NCBI GenBank assembly: GCA_002633025.1
Contig: NMRB01000854.1
Coordinates: forward strand, 71,655-135,654
Direction of reading: 5' to 3'
Source of the DNA: Notospermus geniculatus
Taxonomy: Eukaryota; Nemertea; Pilidiophora; Heteronemertea; Lineidae
DNA: 64,000 nucleotides
Under the pieces are notes generated by a model that did not search any database, was not told where the DNA came from, and saw only the letters and a list, made by a program, of their open reading frames with translations. This document shows, piece by piece, positions 35,685 through 46,276 of the stretch. The first letter of the stretch is position 1; the number at the start of each line of letters is the position of its first letter. Made by a program: the position numbers and the translations under genes.

Positions 35685-37192
35685 TACAAATCTGGAAGTT
35701 GACTTCCTTTAAATTCTCTTACTTTGTGTTGACTTTTGTGCATCTTTTCGCTTTGTGCTTGTTATGTATTACACATGTCATATTTAATAAACCCTTTTCT
35801 TTCAGCTAAATCAGTTTCTCCTTAATTACATCAACTCTCTTAATTAGGTCCAGCAACCATCCGTTCGGCTTGGACACTATTCTTTCCTTAATTGCTCACT
35901 CATCCTGTCTACACAGGTTATTTAGTTCCACAGTCGGGTTTCAGCTCAGTCTTTTTCTGAACATGAGGAATCAGCAACCTTCCGTCTGTTATGTCCCCTG
36001 TCAGTGAGAAAGCCAACCAAGTTCTGAAGGTGTTTCAGAGCCGCAGGCCGTTCTGAGCATATGGACAGAATGCGGAGGGCTTGGGAAAAAGGGATGGAGC
36101 GTTTGATATGGCCAGGGTGACAAGAAGCTGGGTGGAGGTATTGGTGGGTGTCCGTGGGTTTTACATAGAGGTCATTCACAATCCTTGAGTCGCAGAGTTT
36201 GACAGTCACATCCAAAAAGTTCTGGGAGGAAGGGGATGCATCCCAAGTGAACCTGATGGTGGGGTGGAACTCATTGAGCCTGTCAACGAAATCCTTCAGT
36301 TTTTTACGTCCATGGGTCCACACAGAGAAAACATCATCTATGAACCTGAGCCAGTTGTAGGGTTCGAAGGGGGAAGTAGCCAGGCCCTGTGACTCGAGCA
36401 TGTGCATGAAAATGATAGCGTACGAGGGGGCCATTAGTTCCTATCGCAGTTCCTGAGACCTGTAAGAAAAACCTTGAGTGGAATTCAAAAGCATTCTTAG
36501 ACAGGACAAAATGGGCCAGCGTACATTATGTCCTTGATCACGCCCTCTGGTAGGCCCTGTTTAGTCAAGAATGCCGAGAGGGCATTCAAGCCATCTTCAT
36601 GTGGGATACTAGGACACAAGCTGACGACATCCAGGGTAACAAGGAGTGCCCCTTGTGGTAACGTACCTAAGTCACGCACCTTGCTAAGAAAATCCTTTGT
36701 GTCCTTAAGATAAGAAGTGACTGAAGGGAGGTAGGGCTTAAGGAAATGGTCCACAATCTCGGAGACTTTCTCCGTCAAAGAGCCTGAACAAGACACTACA
36801 GGACGACCTAGGGCCCCGGGTTTATGGACCTTTGGGAGAAGATAGAACCTAGCAAGTTTATGATTTTTAGGAACCGCGTATGCTGCCATGGTATCAGAGA
36901 GGGTGCCATTTTTGTGGGCCTGGTCTACCAGTCTACCCTTCTGGTCTAGGCCTTGTTTTTCCCTCCCCCCCCCCCTCCCCCTTTCCCCTATTCTTCTCAT
37001 TGCTCAGTGATTTGCATTATCCATTCTGGTTTTTTCCTACAAATCTGGAAGTTGACTTCCTTTATATTCTCTTACTTTGTGTTGACCTTTGTGCATCTTT
37101 TCGCTTTGTGCTTGTTATATATTACACATGTCGTATTTATTAAACCCTTTTCTTTCAGCTAAATCAGTTTCTCCTTAATTACATCCACTCTC
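35685..37192 (-). pseudogene. Penelope-like retroelement, defective, with terminal direct repeats
   Basis: Reverse-transcriptase pieces lie at 36497-36960 and 35946-36434 on the minus strand. Visible are YLLPKVHKPG, RPVVSCSGSLTEKVSE, TLDVVSLCPSIPHEDGLNAL and, after two frame changes, LRFIDDVFSVW and SIPFSQALR. These are hallmarks of Penelope-like elements. Direct repeats of about 155 bases (35685-35840 and 37038-37192, nearly identical) flank the body, as pseudo-LTRs do in this group. The GIY-YIG endonuclease that normally follows the transcriptase is absent. The 5' part is replaced by a C-rich microsatellite at 36960-37000. Frameshifts between the pieces make it inactive. Confidence 0.85.
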
Positions 37193-37862
37193 ACGGCAAC
37201 AGAGTCAGAACTATTTACGGAAAGTCAGAAGTGGCATTTAAAAAAAAAATGTCTATCAAAACTTCACCTTTCAGATACCTATCTTAATGAAATGGCCAGG
37301 GCCATTGTGCTCACCTGTGTGATGTAGTCAGGGTACATATATAATAGGTGCAGGTATAGATGTAAGTTTGTGTCATAACAGAACGTTAGGGACGCCGATG
37401 CCCTGTGTTTAAGTACGATACTTGACGTTTCGTTTGTTTTAGACAAAAGATAAGTATCCAGACATGGTAGTCCATCCGCGATGGATCTATAGTGCCAACT
37501 TGATGAGTCATACACAGACTGTGTGTTCTGCATTGTGTCTATGACCTTGGTCCCGTTTTCCCGCCAAGAGATCGTCGATGACCAGACGGGGATGAACAGT
37601 CTGGACTGAAGAGGTCGGTCTTATTGTTGCTTGGTTGAGGGCTGCTTAAAAAAATTATTACTTTCAAAGTCGCCGCGGAGCTTGCAAGGTCAGACGCTGG
37701 TTTATGGGTAGCTTCAGATAATAGACTGTATCACTCCAAAAGTGCGCAAGACCTGACTGGACAGCATCATGACGTATTTCGGTTTCAATTCGGAATGAAT
37801 CCCCAGTGTGAAGGTAGCTAAAGTGTAAGCACGGGCATCAGGACCCGTATTGATAAAGGTAC
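37193..37862. other. No gene recognised
   Basis: A short block, TGGCCAGGGCCATTGTGCTC (37292), also occurs inverted near 31300, so part of this is dispersed repeat. Confidence 0.35.
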
Positions 37863-37866
37863 TTAA

Positions 37867-39012
37867 AGCTGAACTGCATGCATAAAACCAGGGCCTCTCA
37901 CGTTTTAAAAAAACACCCGCGCCACAGCGCGGGCAGTGTCTGAAATAACCTGGGACATCCGCCATGTTTTAGTGGGACTCCAAACATGATAGAGTACCCA
38001 AGCATGTAGGTGGCAGCACCTTATTTGCGTCCTGACCATCAACAAGTGGAAGTCACGCTGTATGTACATGTGCATGTAGGCCTACATACCAGAAGACCAT
38101 GTAGGCCATCGGTATGTACAGGCTATACAGACAGTACACGCCCATCTCATGAAAAGGCGAAAGAGCTGTAATAAAACAAATATAAGAGAAGCTGGTTATA
38201 CGTCTAGGCCTGACACGACTATCATAAACTCAAAAATTAGCCTACAACATTCACTTGCCAGATGTTTCACCTATCGGGCCCCGCCTATCCATAGGCCTCC
38301 GGAACATGCATGCACACACTGAGCTAAGGGACGAACAAAAACACCCCAATTTAGGCCTAGCAAATATGAGAACCGAGGCCGAAATGAAAAAAGACGGAAA
38401 ACAGTACTATGAATGCTCACCTTACACATCCTGATAGTCAAAAGTAGCCGACATAAACCAAAACAAGCGGAAGACTCCTCACAAATATTCCTCGCCACCG
38501 AATGTTGACGTGTCATGGCCCTATTGTGCCTTTCCTGTAACCTCGGCCATGTGATCAATACTCGATGAACGAACAATAGGCCTACATAGGCATTTACTCC
38601 TTTGCGAAACCTGGAGACGACTATACCCAATACGCAATAACTTCACCTAGAAAAAGGGCACGAATAAACCAGCGAACTGCTGGTGTAGTGGAAAACGTGC
38701 CGGGCTTCCAAGCCAATACTTGGAGGTTCGAATCCGGATCCGGGCTCTTCCTTTTTTCATTTGAACACTTTTTCAGTATTTCGCTTTTCTGATATGTTGG
38801 CCTACATGCACATGCACTTACAGCGTTGATCACTTCTTGGTGGTCAGGACGCAAATAAGGTGCTGCCATCTACATGTTTGGGTACTCTATCATGTTTGGA
38901 GTCCCACTAAAACATGGCGGATGTCCCAAGTTATTTCAGGTACTGCCCGCGCTGTGGCGCGGGCGTTTTTTAAAAACGTGCGAGGCCCTGGTTTTATGCA
39001 CGCAGTTCAGCT
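37867..39012. mobile_element. TTAA-duplication DNA element with 170-bp inverted ends
   Basis: AGCTGAACTGCATGCATAAA and its near-complement are flanked by TTAA (37863-37866, 39013-39016). Arms of about 170 bases each contain a start-like ATGGCGGATGTCCC and a CCGCGCTGTGGCGCGGGC hairpin; translation gives MADVP then CPRCGAG. The interior carries a tRNA-like piece at 38676-38748. piggyBac/Kolobok-type by its target. Confidence 0.8.
38676..38748 (+). repeat. tRNA-like (SINE head) sequence
   Basis: The A-box-like TGGTGTAGTGG and B-box GGTTCGAATCC are spaced as in a tRNA, with a T run after. The acceptor stem does not close, so a tRNA-derived SINE or pseudo-tRNA is more likely than a working gene. 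Confidence 0.6.
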
Positions 39013-39399
39013 TTAACGACAAAGTGCACCACGTGGGTCGCCGACGTCAATTTGGCCGTCGTGACGGCAGATTTTTGCGTGATGACGTCATCTGGTCTAT
39101 TGTGAGATTATTAATCGCACAGCATCAAGTTTGTGACGTCACATATAGCAACGTCAGGCTGCTAATGGTATCCATGCACTGACGTCATCAAATGATGTCA
39201 TCAGTGGGTAATGGACGGAGGACGCGGTCAGAACGTTCCATCAAACATTGCCGTTAACGTAAACGATTATTTAGGCCTAGTACTGCGTGCGGAGCACGGG
39301 TTTTGCTAGTCATGAATGACGTATGTGCGGGACGTCTTGGACGCTGTCCAGTCAGATGCTGCCCTCGGTTAGTGCAATATCCTGTATTGTTTCGAAGGG

Positions 39400-39688
39400 T
39401 TAAAGATCAAAGATTGGCAGGTGGATGCAGCCAATCAGATTTGACTTTGCTTGGCCAATGAATGTCGCCGTTTCAATGAAATATTGACCAATGAGGGTAG
39501 AGGATTTGTAAGAGCCAATCGAAAGTAAGGACGGCGTGTTCGGCAGGGCAGAGTTTGGATCGAAAAATTTGTGGTGGGTCAGAAGATACGAAGTAGGCCT
39601 AGTTGTGGAAAGAAGCTGCGGTTGTAGCGTTCTTGTTCTGCTTCTTGTTCAGTTGTTAGTGTTGTATCGCCTATCGGTGGACGTGATA
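39400..39688 (+). promoter_or_regulatory. CCAAT-rich promoter candidate
   Basis: Four CCAAT-type boxes (near 39433, 39453, 39489 and 39516) precede the next gene by 170-260 bases, with no TATA box. TGACGTCA octamers occur farther up at 39085, 39135 and 39181. Promoter role is inferred from position. Confidence 0.45.
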
Positions 39689-41381
39689 ATGGCAGGTGTG
39701 GTGAAAATGAAGGCTATCAGTCCAGGATGTATCCGGGGCAATGACCATCATTGCAAAGTTTTTGTCCCGGGAAAGGGGATATACGATCTGTATTGTCCCC
39801 CTTCCTTGAAGAGTGAGTTGGGCGTTGGGGGATGTGTAATGGTATTGCGAGCAACGTGGAGGGAAGAGTGTGGCTATATTCGCCTAGGGGCTGATGCTCA
39901 GGTAAGTTTTTTTGTGTTGTTGCTTTCTTCAAGCTGGACGTCCAAGTTGCAATGTCCAAGTTGTAGCCTAAACACTCACTCACTGGTTCTCTATCCAAGT
40001 GACGTCTGCGGTGCTGCCACTTATTATCGGTGATATAGGGCTATACTGACGTCAATATCGACTATCGTGAGTGACTTGGATCGGACAGAGCACCAGTCTG
40101 GTGCTGCCGCCTGCACGAAGGAATAAAACTAGGGAAACTAGTTTGCTGGCCATGTTTGTAAACAAATCAGTTTGTTTATAACTTGGACATCGAGGTCCTT
40201 TAAGAAATAGGTAGGCGTATAGGCCTATGATATGGTGGGATGTGAGGAGTTAGCGTAAGAAAGAGTGATTGTGGGCGTAGGGTTGTCGTGTGACTTTGTC
40301 TGTTTGTGAAGTAGCTAGGCGTATAAACTGTTGTCTGTGTTTCAGGTTTTTGAGACCTTTCCATTTGATGTGCCTGAAGATGAATTGAAGAAGTTTTACC
40401 ACGCTCCTAGTTTGACTGTGCGTCAAATCAAAGGCAAACGTGAGAGGGACAGGATTTCTGTCGAGGGCGTTGTTGAACAGGTTGGTAGGCGTAGGCTTGT
40501 ATAGTAGTAGCAGGCTGGTAGTAGTGTTTTGTTGTGATTGGCTGGGACAGGTTCATGTCCTGAAAAGGTAGTTGGCTGGTATATGAATAATAATGATATA
40601 TTGTAAAGACCGGAATAATTGATTGAATCTGAATATTGTTGAATGTATTTCCAGGTTTCCCCAATAAAAAGCCGTGAGAATGCGAATTGGAGGCGCAGAG
40701 ATATTACGTTGAAAGATACGGAGGATGAAACAATTCTGTGCAAGTTTTGGGATAAGGCTGCCGATGACGTCGACGACGGACTAGTGACGAAAAAAGTCAA
40801 GTTTGAGAATATGGAAGTATCGGTGTATAACGGAAAAGTATCGTTACAAAATAGCCAAGAAATGGTAGTGAATGTAAGTAGATACTTGTATGACATTACT
40901 AGGTATAGAGGGTGTGCAAGGGAAAATACATTTCAGTATGTTTGTCATTTTGTTTGGAGGTTGTTGTATTGTGTATTTTTGTTGTGGGCTTAGCCTAGTA
41001 TTTGTGTAATATTGGGATTAGTTTTTGCCTTGGTGCTTGAAGTTGGTTGTTGATAATGGGGCTGGTTCTGATTATGATTTAGATGTATATTTGACAATTT
41101 CAGGTGAGAGTTTATGTGATGTTGGTATTGATCATGTTCATTGATGTAGTATGTTGTTTCAGGTGATTGAGAAGAATGAAGAGCTTGAAATCGAGGTGTT
41201 GGCAGTTAAAGCACATAAAGATCAAGGATTACGGGTGCTGTTGGCTGTCGTGAAAGGCATGGCGACTACCGTTTCATGTGAGAAAAGGATTCTGCCTGAG
41301 ATGATGTGTAGTGCAGTTAATTTGCCCAAGAAATGGAACGTGGAACTGAACGTAAAGAACGAAATTGTCAAATTCCTGTAG
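39689..41381 (+). CDS. Four-exon gene, OB-fold-like protein of 261 residues
   Basis: Exons are 39689-39901, 40346-40480, 40655-40873 and 41163-41381; all junctions are GT-AG and phase 0, giving 261 residues. The start is the first Met in MAGVVKMKA. I do not recognise a named family. Residues 1-70 look like one small beta barrel. About 85-165 resembles a replication protein A-type OB fold, with RISVEGVVEQV then RRRDITLKDTEDETILCKFW, where RPA DNA-binding domains have a D-x-t-G/D strand turn and W. The last exon (LRVLLAVV, LPEMMCSAVNLPKKW) is another compact block. Single-stranded nucleic acid binding is a guess from this resemblance. A decayed copy of the last exon follows at 41490. Confidence 0.8.
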
Positions 41382-41489
41382 GCCCTTAGTGGCTCCTGGT
41401 GTACTGGTGGGATGTATAGTGGTACCAGTTTTGGAGTGATCATTTGTGTGTAGTTCAGAACTGGTAATTTAGATATGAAAGTCTAAGTC

Positions 41490-41668
41490 AGTAGGATGGT
41501 CATTAAAGCACATAAGGATCAAGGATTATTGGTCCTGTTAGCTATTGTGAAGTTTGTGGTGATTACTGTTGCCTGTGGCAAAAGGATTTTACCTGAGATA
41601 ATGTGTAGTGCAGTTAATTTGTCCAAGAAATGGAACGTGGAACTGAACTTGTCAAATTCCTCTAGGCC
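41490..41668 (+). pseudogene. Decayed duplicate of the last exon of the preceding gene
   Basis: AAAGCACATAAGGATCAAGG and GTAGTGCAGTTAATTTGTCC repeat exon 4 with several substitutions and a 15-base loss near the end. No open frame spans it cleanly, so it is a local duplicate that lost function. Confidence 0.8.
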
Positions 41669-42936
41669 TTAAGTGGTTAATGACCTGGCGTACTGGTAGG
41701 ATGTACAGTCTTGTTCGTATTAATATCAACACCTATTATCTCATATCTCATATCTCATATCTCATAAACCACCAAACCAATTTAAATGCGGTTTTCTGCA
41801 TAAGGTCAGAAATCTTGTTGACTAAAACTAGGCATCAATGTTTTTGCACAAGATTCACTTCTTCATTGCGTAATCTGTCGTTGAAAAAAGGTCCAAAAAA
41901 AACTTTTTTGTTTCTGGATTTTTCACCAAAATTCCTTTGCTAGAATGAAGTTATGCCAAAATAAAGGCAATTTAGCAAGTTACTGTCAAAATCGGCCATT
42001 TAGTTTTTGAAAAATTGTCGTTTTTGTAAAGCTATATCAACACCACTTGTCTTCCACTGCCAACAACTTATGAGACGGTCCCTACATAATAATGCAAACC
42101 ATACTTCATGTCCCTTGTGTAGGCCGTCAGTGCATACAAAATCCATAGATCTATAGANNNNNNNNNNNNNNNNNNNNNNNNNNNNNNNNNNNNNNNNNNN
42201 NNNNNNAGACCCCCCCCCCCCCCCCCGTTGTGGCAAGGGGCCTTTGGCCCTCGCGCCCATGACTGTACACATGCAGAATTAATAATACCTGAAAAGTAAC
42301 GTGTCGCTACAAAACCTTACTAAGTGTCTTTCAAGGACAGGAGGAAACAATAGCAGGTTGAGGATATTTCCAGGGCCACCTCCCCTTTAACAGGCGTTCT
42401 ACATGTACACCATCATCAGATGAAAAACGAAACTAAATTAATCAAAACATTTTTAATCACATTTTCATCATATTTCTTGCGCTTCCATGGAATCAAAACT
42501 ACAAATAATATCGAAATATTCATTTCCTGTGGGAGTCCCTCTGACTCCGCCATAACGAGCGAAAAATCAATCAGTTATGCATCGAAAGTAATAATTCACG
42601 ACGTTTGGATATGTGTTATACAAGAATTATAGTTATTTCATGTTTGTTACATATCACGAAGACCACACCCAGGATTGTAATGACGTGCATCGGAAAATGA
42701 TAGATGCAGTGACCCTGGTAATTTCTTGAGATTTTCAAAAAGAGCAATTGTGTTTTAACCCTTTGTAGCGTTTGCTGGAGGGGTCACTTCAGGTAAGGGC
42801 TTACTGACTTTTTGTCAGTTTGACATAAAAAAAGTGTGTTATCAGAAGAATTAGATGATACTATCAGATTTTTTACTCTTGATTGTGAAGCAGAATTGAT
42901 GGGCCATATATTGTAGAAGCTTACTTAACTGTAGAT
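41669..42936. other. No gene; assembly gap inside
   Basis: N run at 42158-42206 next to a C run. The rest is AT-rich without recognised features. Confidence 0.4.
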
Positions 42937-43030
42937 TTACCTTAGGTATTGTTTGCAGGGCAGAATACAAAAGCTTTTAGTGGACCTTAGAGTAAAGGAC
43001 GGAGGTGTCTGGAATACGGGCCCTGGTTCA
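42937..43030. repeat. Dispersed repeat, copy 1
   Basis: ATTGTTTGCAGGGCAGAATA and GAATACGGGCC also occur at 46060-46135 in the same order and orientation; likely a MITE fragment. Confidence 0.6.
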
Positions 43031-43336
43031 GTTAAGAGGATCGAAACCTGAAAAGTTACTTGCTCAAGGAGGCAAGTTTCCTTGGAAACAGTGTTTGATT
43101 TCATAAGAAGCATGTCAAACACAATGACACAAAGATGATTCATGAGTGAGAAAAAAGCTCAGAAAAGTTGGGGCTGCTGTGACAAAGCTCACAGAGAGCC
43201 AGAAGAATGCAGTGGCCTTGGATTACTGACAAAAAGATTATGACAGCGTAATACCGTACGATTGGAAAGAAGCGAGTATTATGGCGACCACCCGTGTGTT
43301 GGATGTCGAATGTTACTCATCACCTCAACGCCTTAC

Positions 43337-43486
43337 TCACAGTGTTTCCGCCAGAGGGTACGCAGGGTACGCTGTGAGTACCCTCAAAGGAACAGAAAAG
43401 GGTCATTTTCTTTAATTTCATGGGGTTTTTTGCTGATTTTGGAGAACTGCATACCCTCAAAAATATTTCTGGCAGAAACCCTGACT
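43337..43486. mobile_element. Small inverted-repeat element
   Basis: CAGTGTTTCCGCCAGA and, reversed, CAGGGTTTCTGCCAGA enclose about 150 bases with inverted ACCCTCAAA blocks. Confidence 0.6.
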
Positions 43487-43954
43487 CATCATCTGAAAAC
43501 ACTCCAGCCGAGATTCTCATCATGTTTGATGTGCTCTTCACATGACACTTATCAATGTTTGGTATCGGGTCGATGTCATAACTCCCCGATGAGATAGTAA
43601 TGGGGTTGGGATGGAGGAGAAAGCACTCAGTCATGTCAGTGCGGAGATCGACTGATGTGCTGCTTTGTGAGGTTTTCTTGCAGATTGATGAAGTTTTGAC
43701 GATGAAAGTTCATAACGGGAAACGATACACATTGATCAGGCGAAAAACACACGTCACTGGAAAACTTACATTATGTAAAGCGTTCTCCACAGAAATATAC
43801 TAATAGGAGGGGTAGAAAATGCCAATTTGTCTCTTACACGTATGTTCATGAGTGCTTCTGCTGGAGAGTTTTAGAATGCCACTTTGCCATGCCTCAATTA
43901 GGTGGCGCAATAGCGCCTTTTTGAGTGACTGCTTTATACATGTACGCGGATCAC

Positions 43955-44040
43955 CCATCCACATAGTGATCGTCCGTTGCTTAACTTCTAGCGCCGAGGC
44001 CAACGCACTAACCACTAGGCCATAAAGGAAATCCTCCATG
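43955..44040 (-). repeat. tRNA-like (SINE head) sequence
   Basis: The minus strand has ATGGCCTAGTGGTTAGTGCG, an A-box-like tRNA start, without a full cloverleaf. It lies in the first recognised myosin intron. Confidence 0.5.
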
Positions 44041-44181
44041 GCCGCCGGGTGAAGCTGTGCCATATAGTAGCTGCAAAGGGGTTCAATGCAGTGACCCTCA
44101 AAATTTGTCATGCCCCTTTAAAAACATTTTTTGTCAAAGTTGGGTTCAGGATGCATGAAAGTGCCGAGGTGACATACTTAC

Positions 44182-44331
44182 GTAAATGTTGTCTGTATAA
44201 AACCGTTTCTTCAGGTTATCAATGACTGCTAACTCCGTCAGGGGGTCGAGCAATACCATGTCGCTCACCCCCACATTGTTCTCAAATAACTCCACGCGTT
44301 TCAGGGCCATGATGGCGCCTTATCCCACAAA
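44182..44331 (-). CDS. First coding exon of a class I myosin
   Basis: The exon has an acceptor (TCTCATTTCAG) and a donor (GTAAGT), with ATG at 44310-44308 and 43 codons. The protein contains VGVSDMVLLDPLTE and NLKKRFYTDNIY, the start of the motor domain as in Myo1a/Myo1b, directly before the TYIG strand that should open the next exon. Class I myosins link membranes to actin. No exon with the P-loop or later motor motifs was recognised downstream (toward lower coordinates) in the remaining 44 kb. The rest of the gene may lie beyond a very large intron, have been missed, or have been lost. The exon sits between the OB-like gene and HPS3. Confidence 0.8.
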
Positions 44332-46276
44332 CTGAAATGAGAACCACGGGAAACTTTCTTAGCAGTAGAAGTTAGAACAATCTGAAAGGAGATGTTTTGG
44401 GAGGAATGCAAAATGGCAGAACTCAGAAAAGAAACATGAGAACACTGTCACGACTGCACAGAGATTTGGACTTCTCGGTGCAGGATATTTTTAGCCGAGT
44501 TTTAAAGATCTGACCAATGAGAGCGAACTGGTGATTCCAATGACGTCACACGGCGGCATCCCCGTCGGCAATATGGAAATGAGTGGTCACCGATCAGGTC
44601 ACAGTGCTCGTAGGCCCTAATGTGATATTAAATCCCGCATTTAAGTACAATAAGATCATCCAACGTGGATTATCTTGGGTGTATTTTTTTTTTGTAGATA
44701 AATTTGTATAGGCTAGGCCCTACCGGTACACGTAGGCCTACGCCTAGGTAGGCCTAGGCCTAGGCCTAGTGGTTTCGGTGCTTGATTTGCCTGATTTTGT
44801 GACTTTTTCGCATCGAAGCGGAGGGGCCTCAAATTCTACGGTAGTCCTATCTGTGCATTATAGTACAGAGGGGATGCATACATACTAAAGGGTGTCTCAA
44901 TGTTGTAGACGAACTCCTGTGTTCCAGATCGGTGGAGCGTGACGACATGGATGGGTAGGCCTAGGCCTACATGTAGGTTATCCATGGATGACACACTCGC
45001 GCTCTCTGCCGGGAAAGGATCTCATGATTTGGCCTCAAATACACAGAAAACACAGAGAAAACAGCAACAAAAACAAAGTCACTATTAAGAACGTACCTCG
45101 TTCTAGTTGAATCAACCTTTAATACAGAAATCTAAACCGCCATAAGAAAGAAATTTAGATCCGAATAAGAAGAAAATCCTCGCAACGATCACACAACCTC
45201 CATTTTGACAAGCAGAATTCACTCATGCGCAGTACAATAGAATCAATTAGAGTCAGGTCAAACTAATCGATCAGAACAGGTGCCCGTTGTTAACATTAGC
45301 TCCGCTAGGCGGCAGCACCGTACGGTTCAATCTGGTGTAACAGTTCCAAGTTCCAAGTGTTGCCAAATCAGTGTTTCAATAAGACAGCGAGAGACCGTGA
45401 TTTTTCAATAGGGGGAACACGAGAAACTGTCTCTCTCTCGTTTCATAACATTCACTTCAGTGACGTTGTGCCAGGGTCAACCATTGCTAAATCATGAATT
45501 GTGTCACGTCACCTGGTTTCAGATTGAGGTTCTGGTTGAGATTTCGGCGGAAGTGGGCACATCTGCATATATGAGAATTGTCTATGCATCTTTTTCTTGA
45601 ATATTTTATGTTGCATTTGGCGTTGGGGAATTCTATCAAAGCAACTGGCCTGCATTCAAGAAGTGACAAGAACTCCACCTTAATTAATCAGCTGTCTTTA
45701 TTTAATTAAGTTATTACAAAAATAGAACATCTTGGGTATAAAGAAAATGATTTGACATCTAATCAACTTTAGGAAAATAGCGACAAAGTCAAAACTGACG
45801 TTATACGCCAGAATGGGAAGTACTGGTAGTAAACTGGGATGATTCCTGAATATTCAGCTGTCTCTATAGCACCATTTTATAATAGATTTAATAGGCAAAC
45901 AAGGTCAGCAGATTCCACTCTCAAGTATCACCTTGAGGGCATCATGATGAGAAAGCAGAAGCAGAAATTCAAAACTCAGCTGGTGTTGATGAAGAACTGT
46001 CCCCTTCAATGTAATTACTCTATATTCTAGAACTACCTTAAGTGTAAGGTCTACCTTTAGCTATTGTTTGCAGGGCAGAATACAAAAGATTAAAGTGGAC
46101 CTTTGAGTTAAGGAGGCTTCTAGAATACGGGCCAAAAATTCTGTTTTTTTGGCAATGTGATACTGTCCTTTCGGTTGGTCAGCAAGTATGGTGATAGCCA
46201 CTGGCATCCCCCTCCAAGAAAAGTACCGGTATCTATGGAAAAGTTATGGCAGCCAGAAAATGCCCTACGTTCCCGA
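44332..46276. other. Intergenic: myosin upstream region and HPS3 3' flank
   Basis: Holds a TGACGTCA octamer at 44541 and a TAGGCCTA-rich patch at 44710-44770. A half copy (45505-45595) of the foldback in HPS3 intron 3 is present, as is a second copy of the 42937 repeat at 46060-46135. The myosin promoter and 5' exon are probably within 44.4-45.4 kb. Confidence 0.4.

Noticed and set aside
36953-37162. Pro/Phe-rich plus-strand frames
   Set aside because: They come from a C-rich microsatellite and a pseudo-LTR on the strand opposite the Penelope element.
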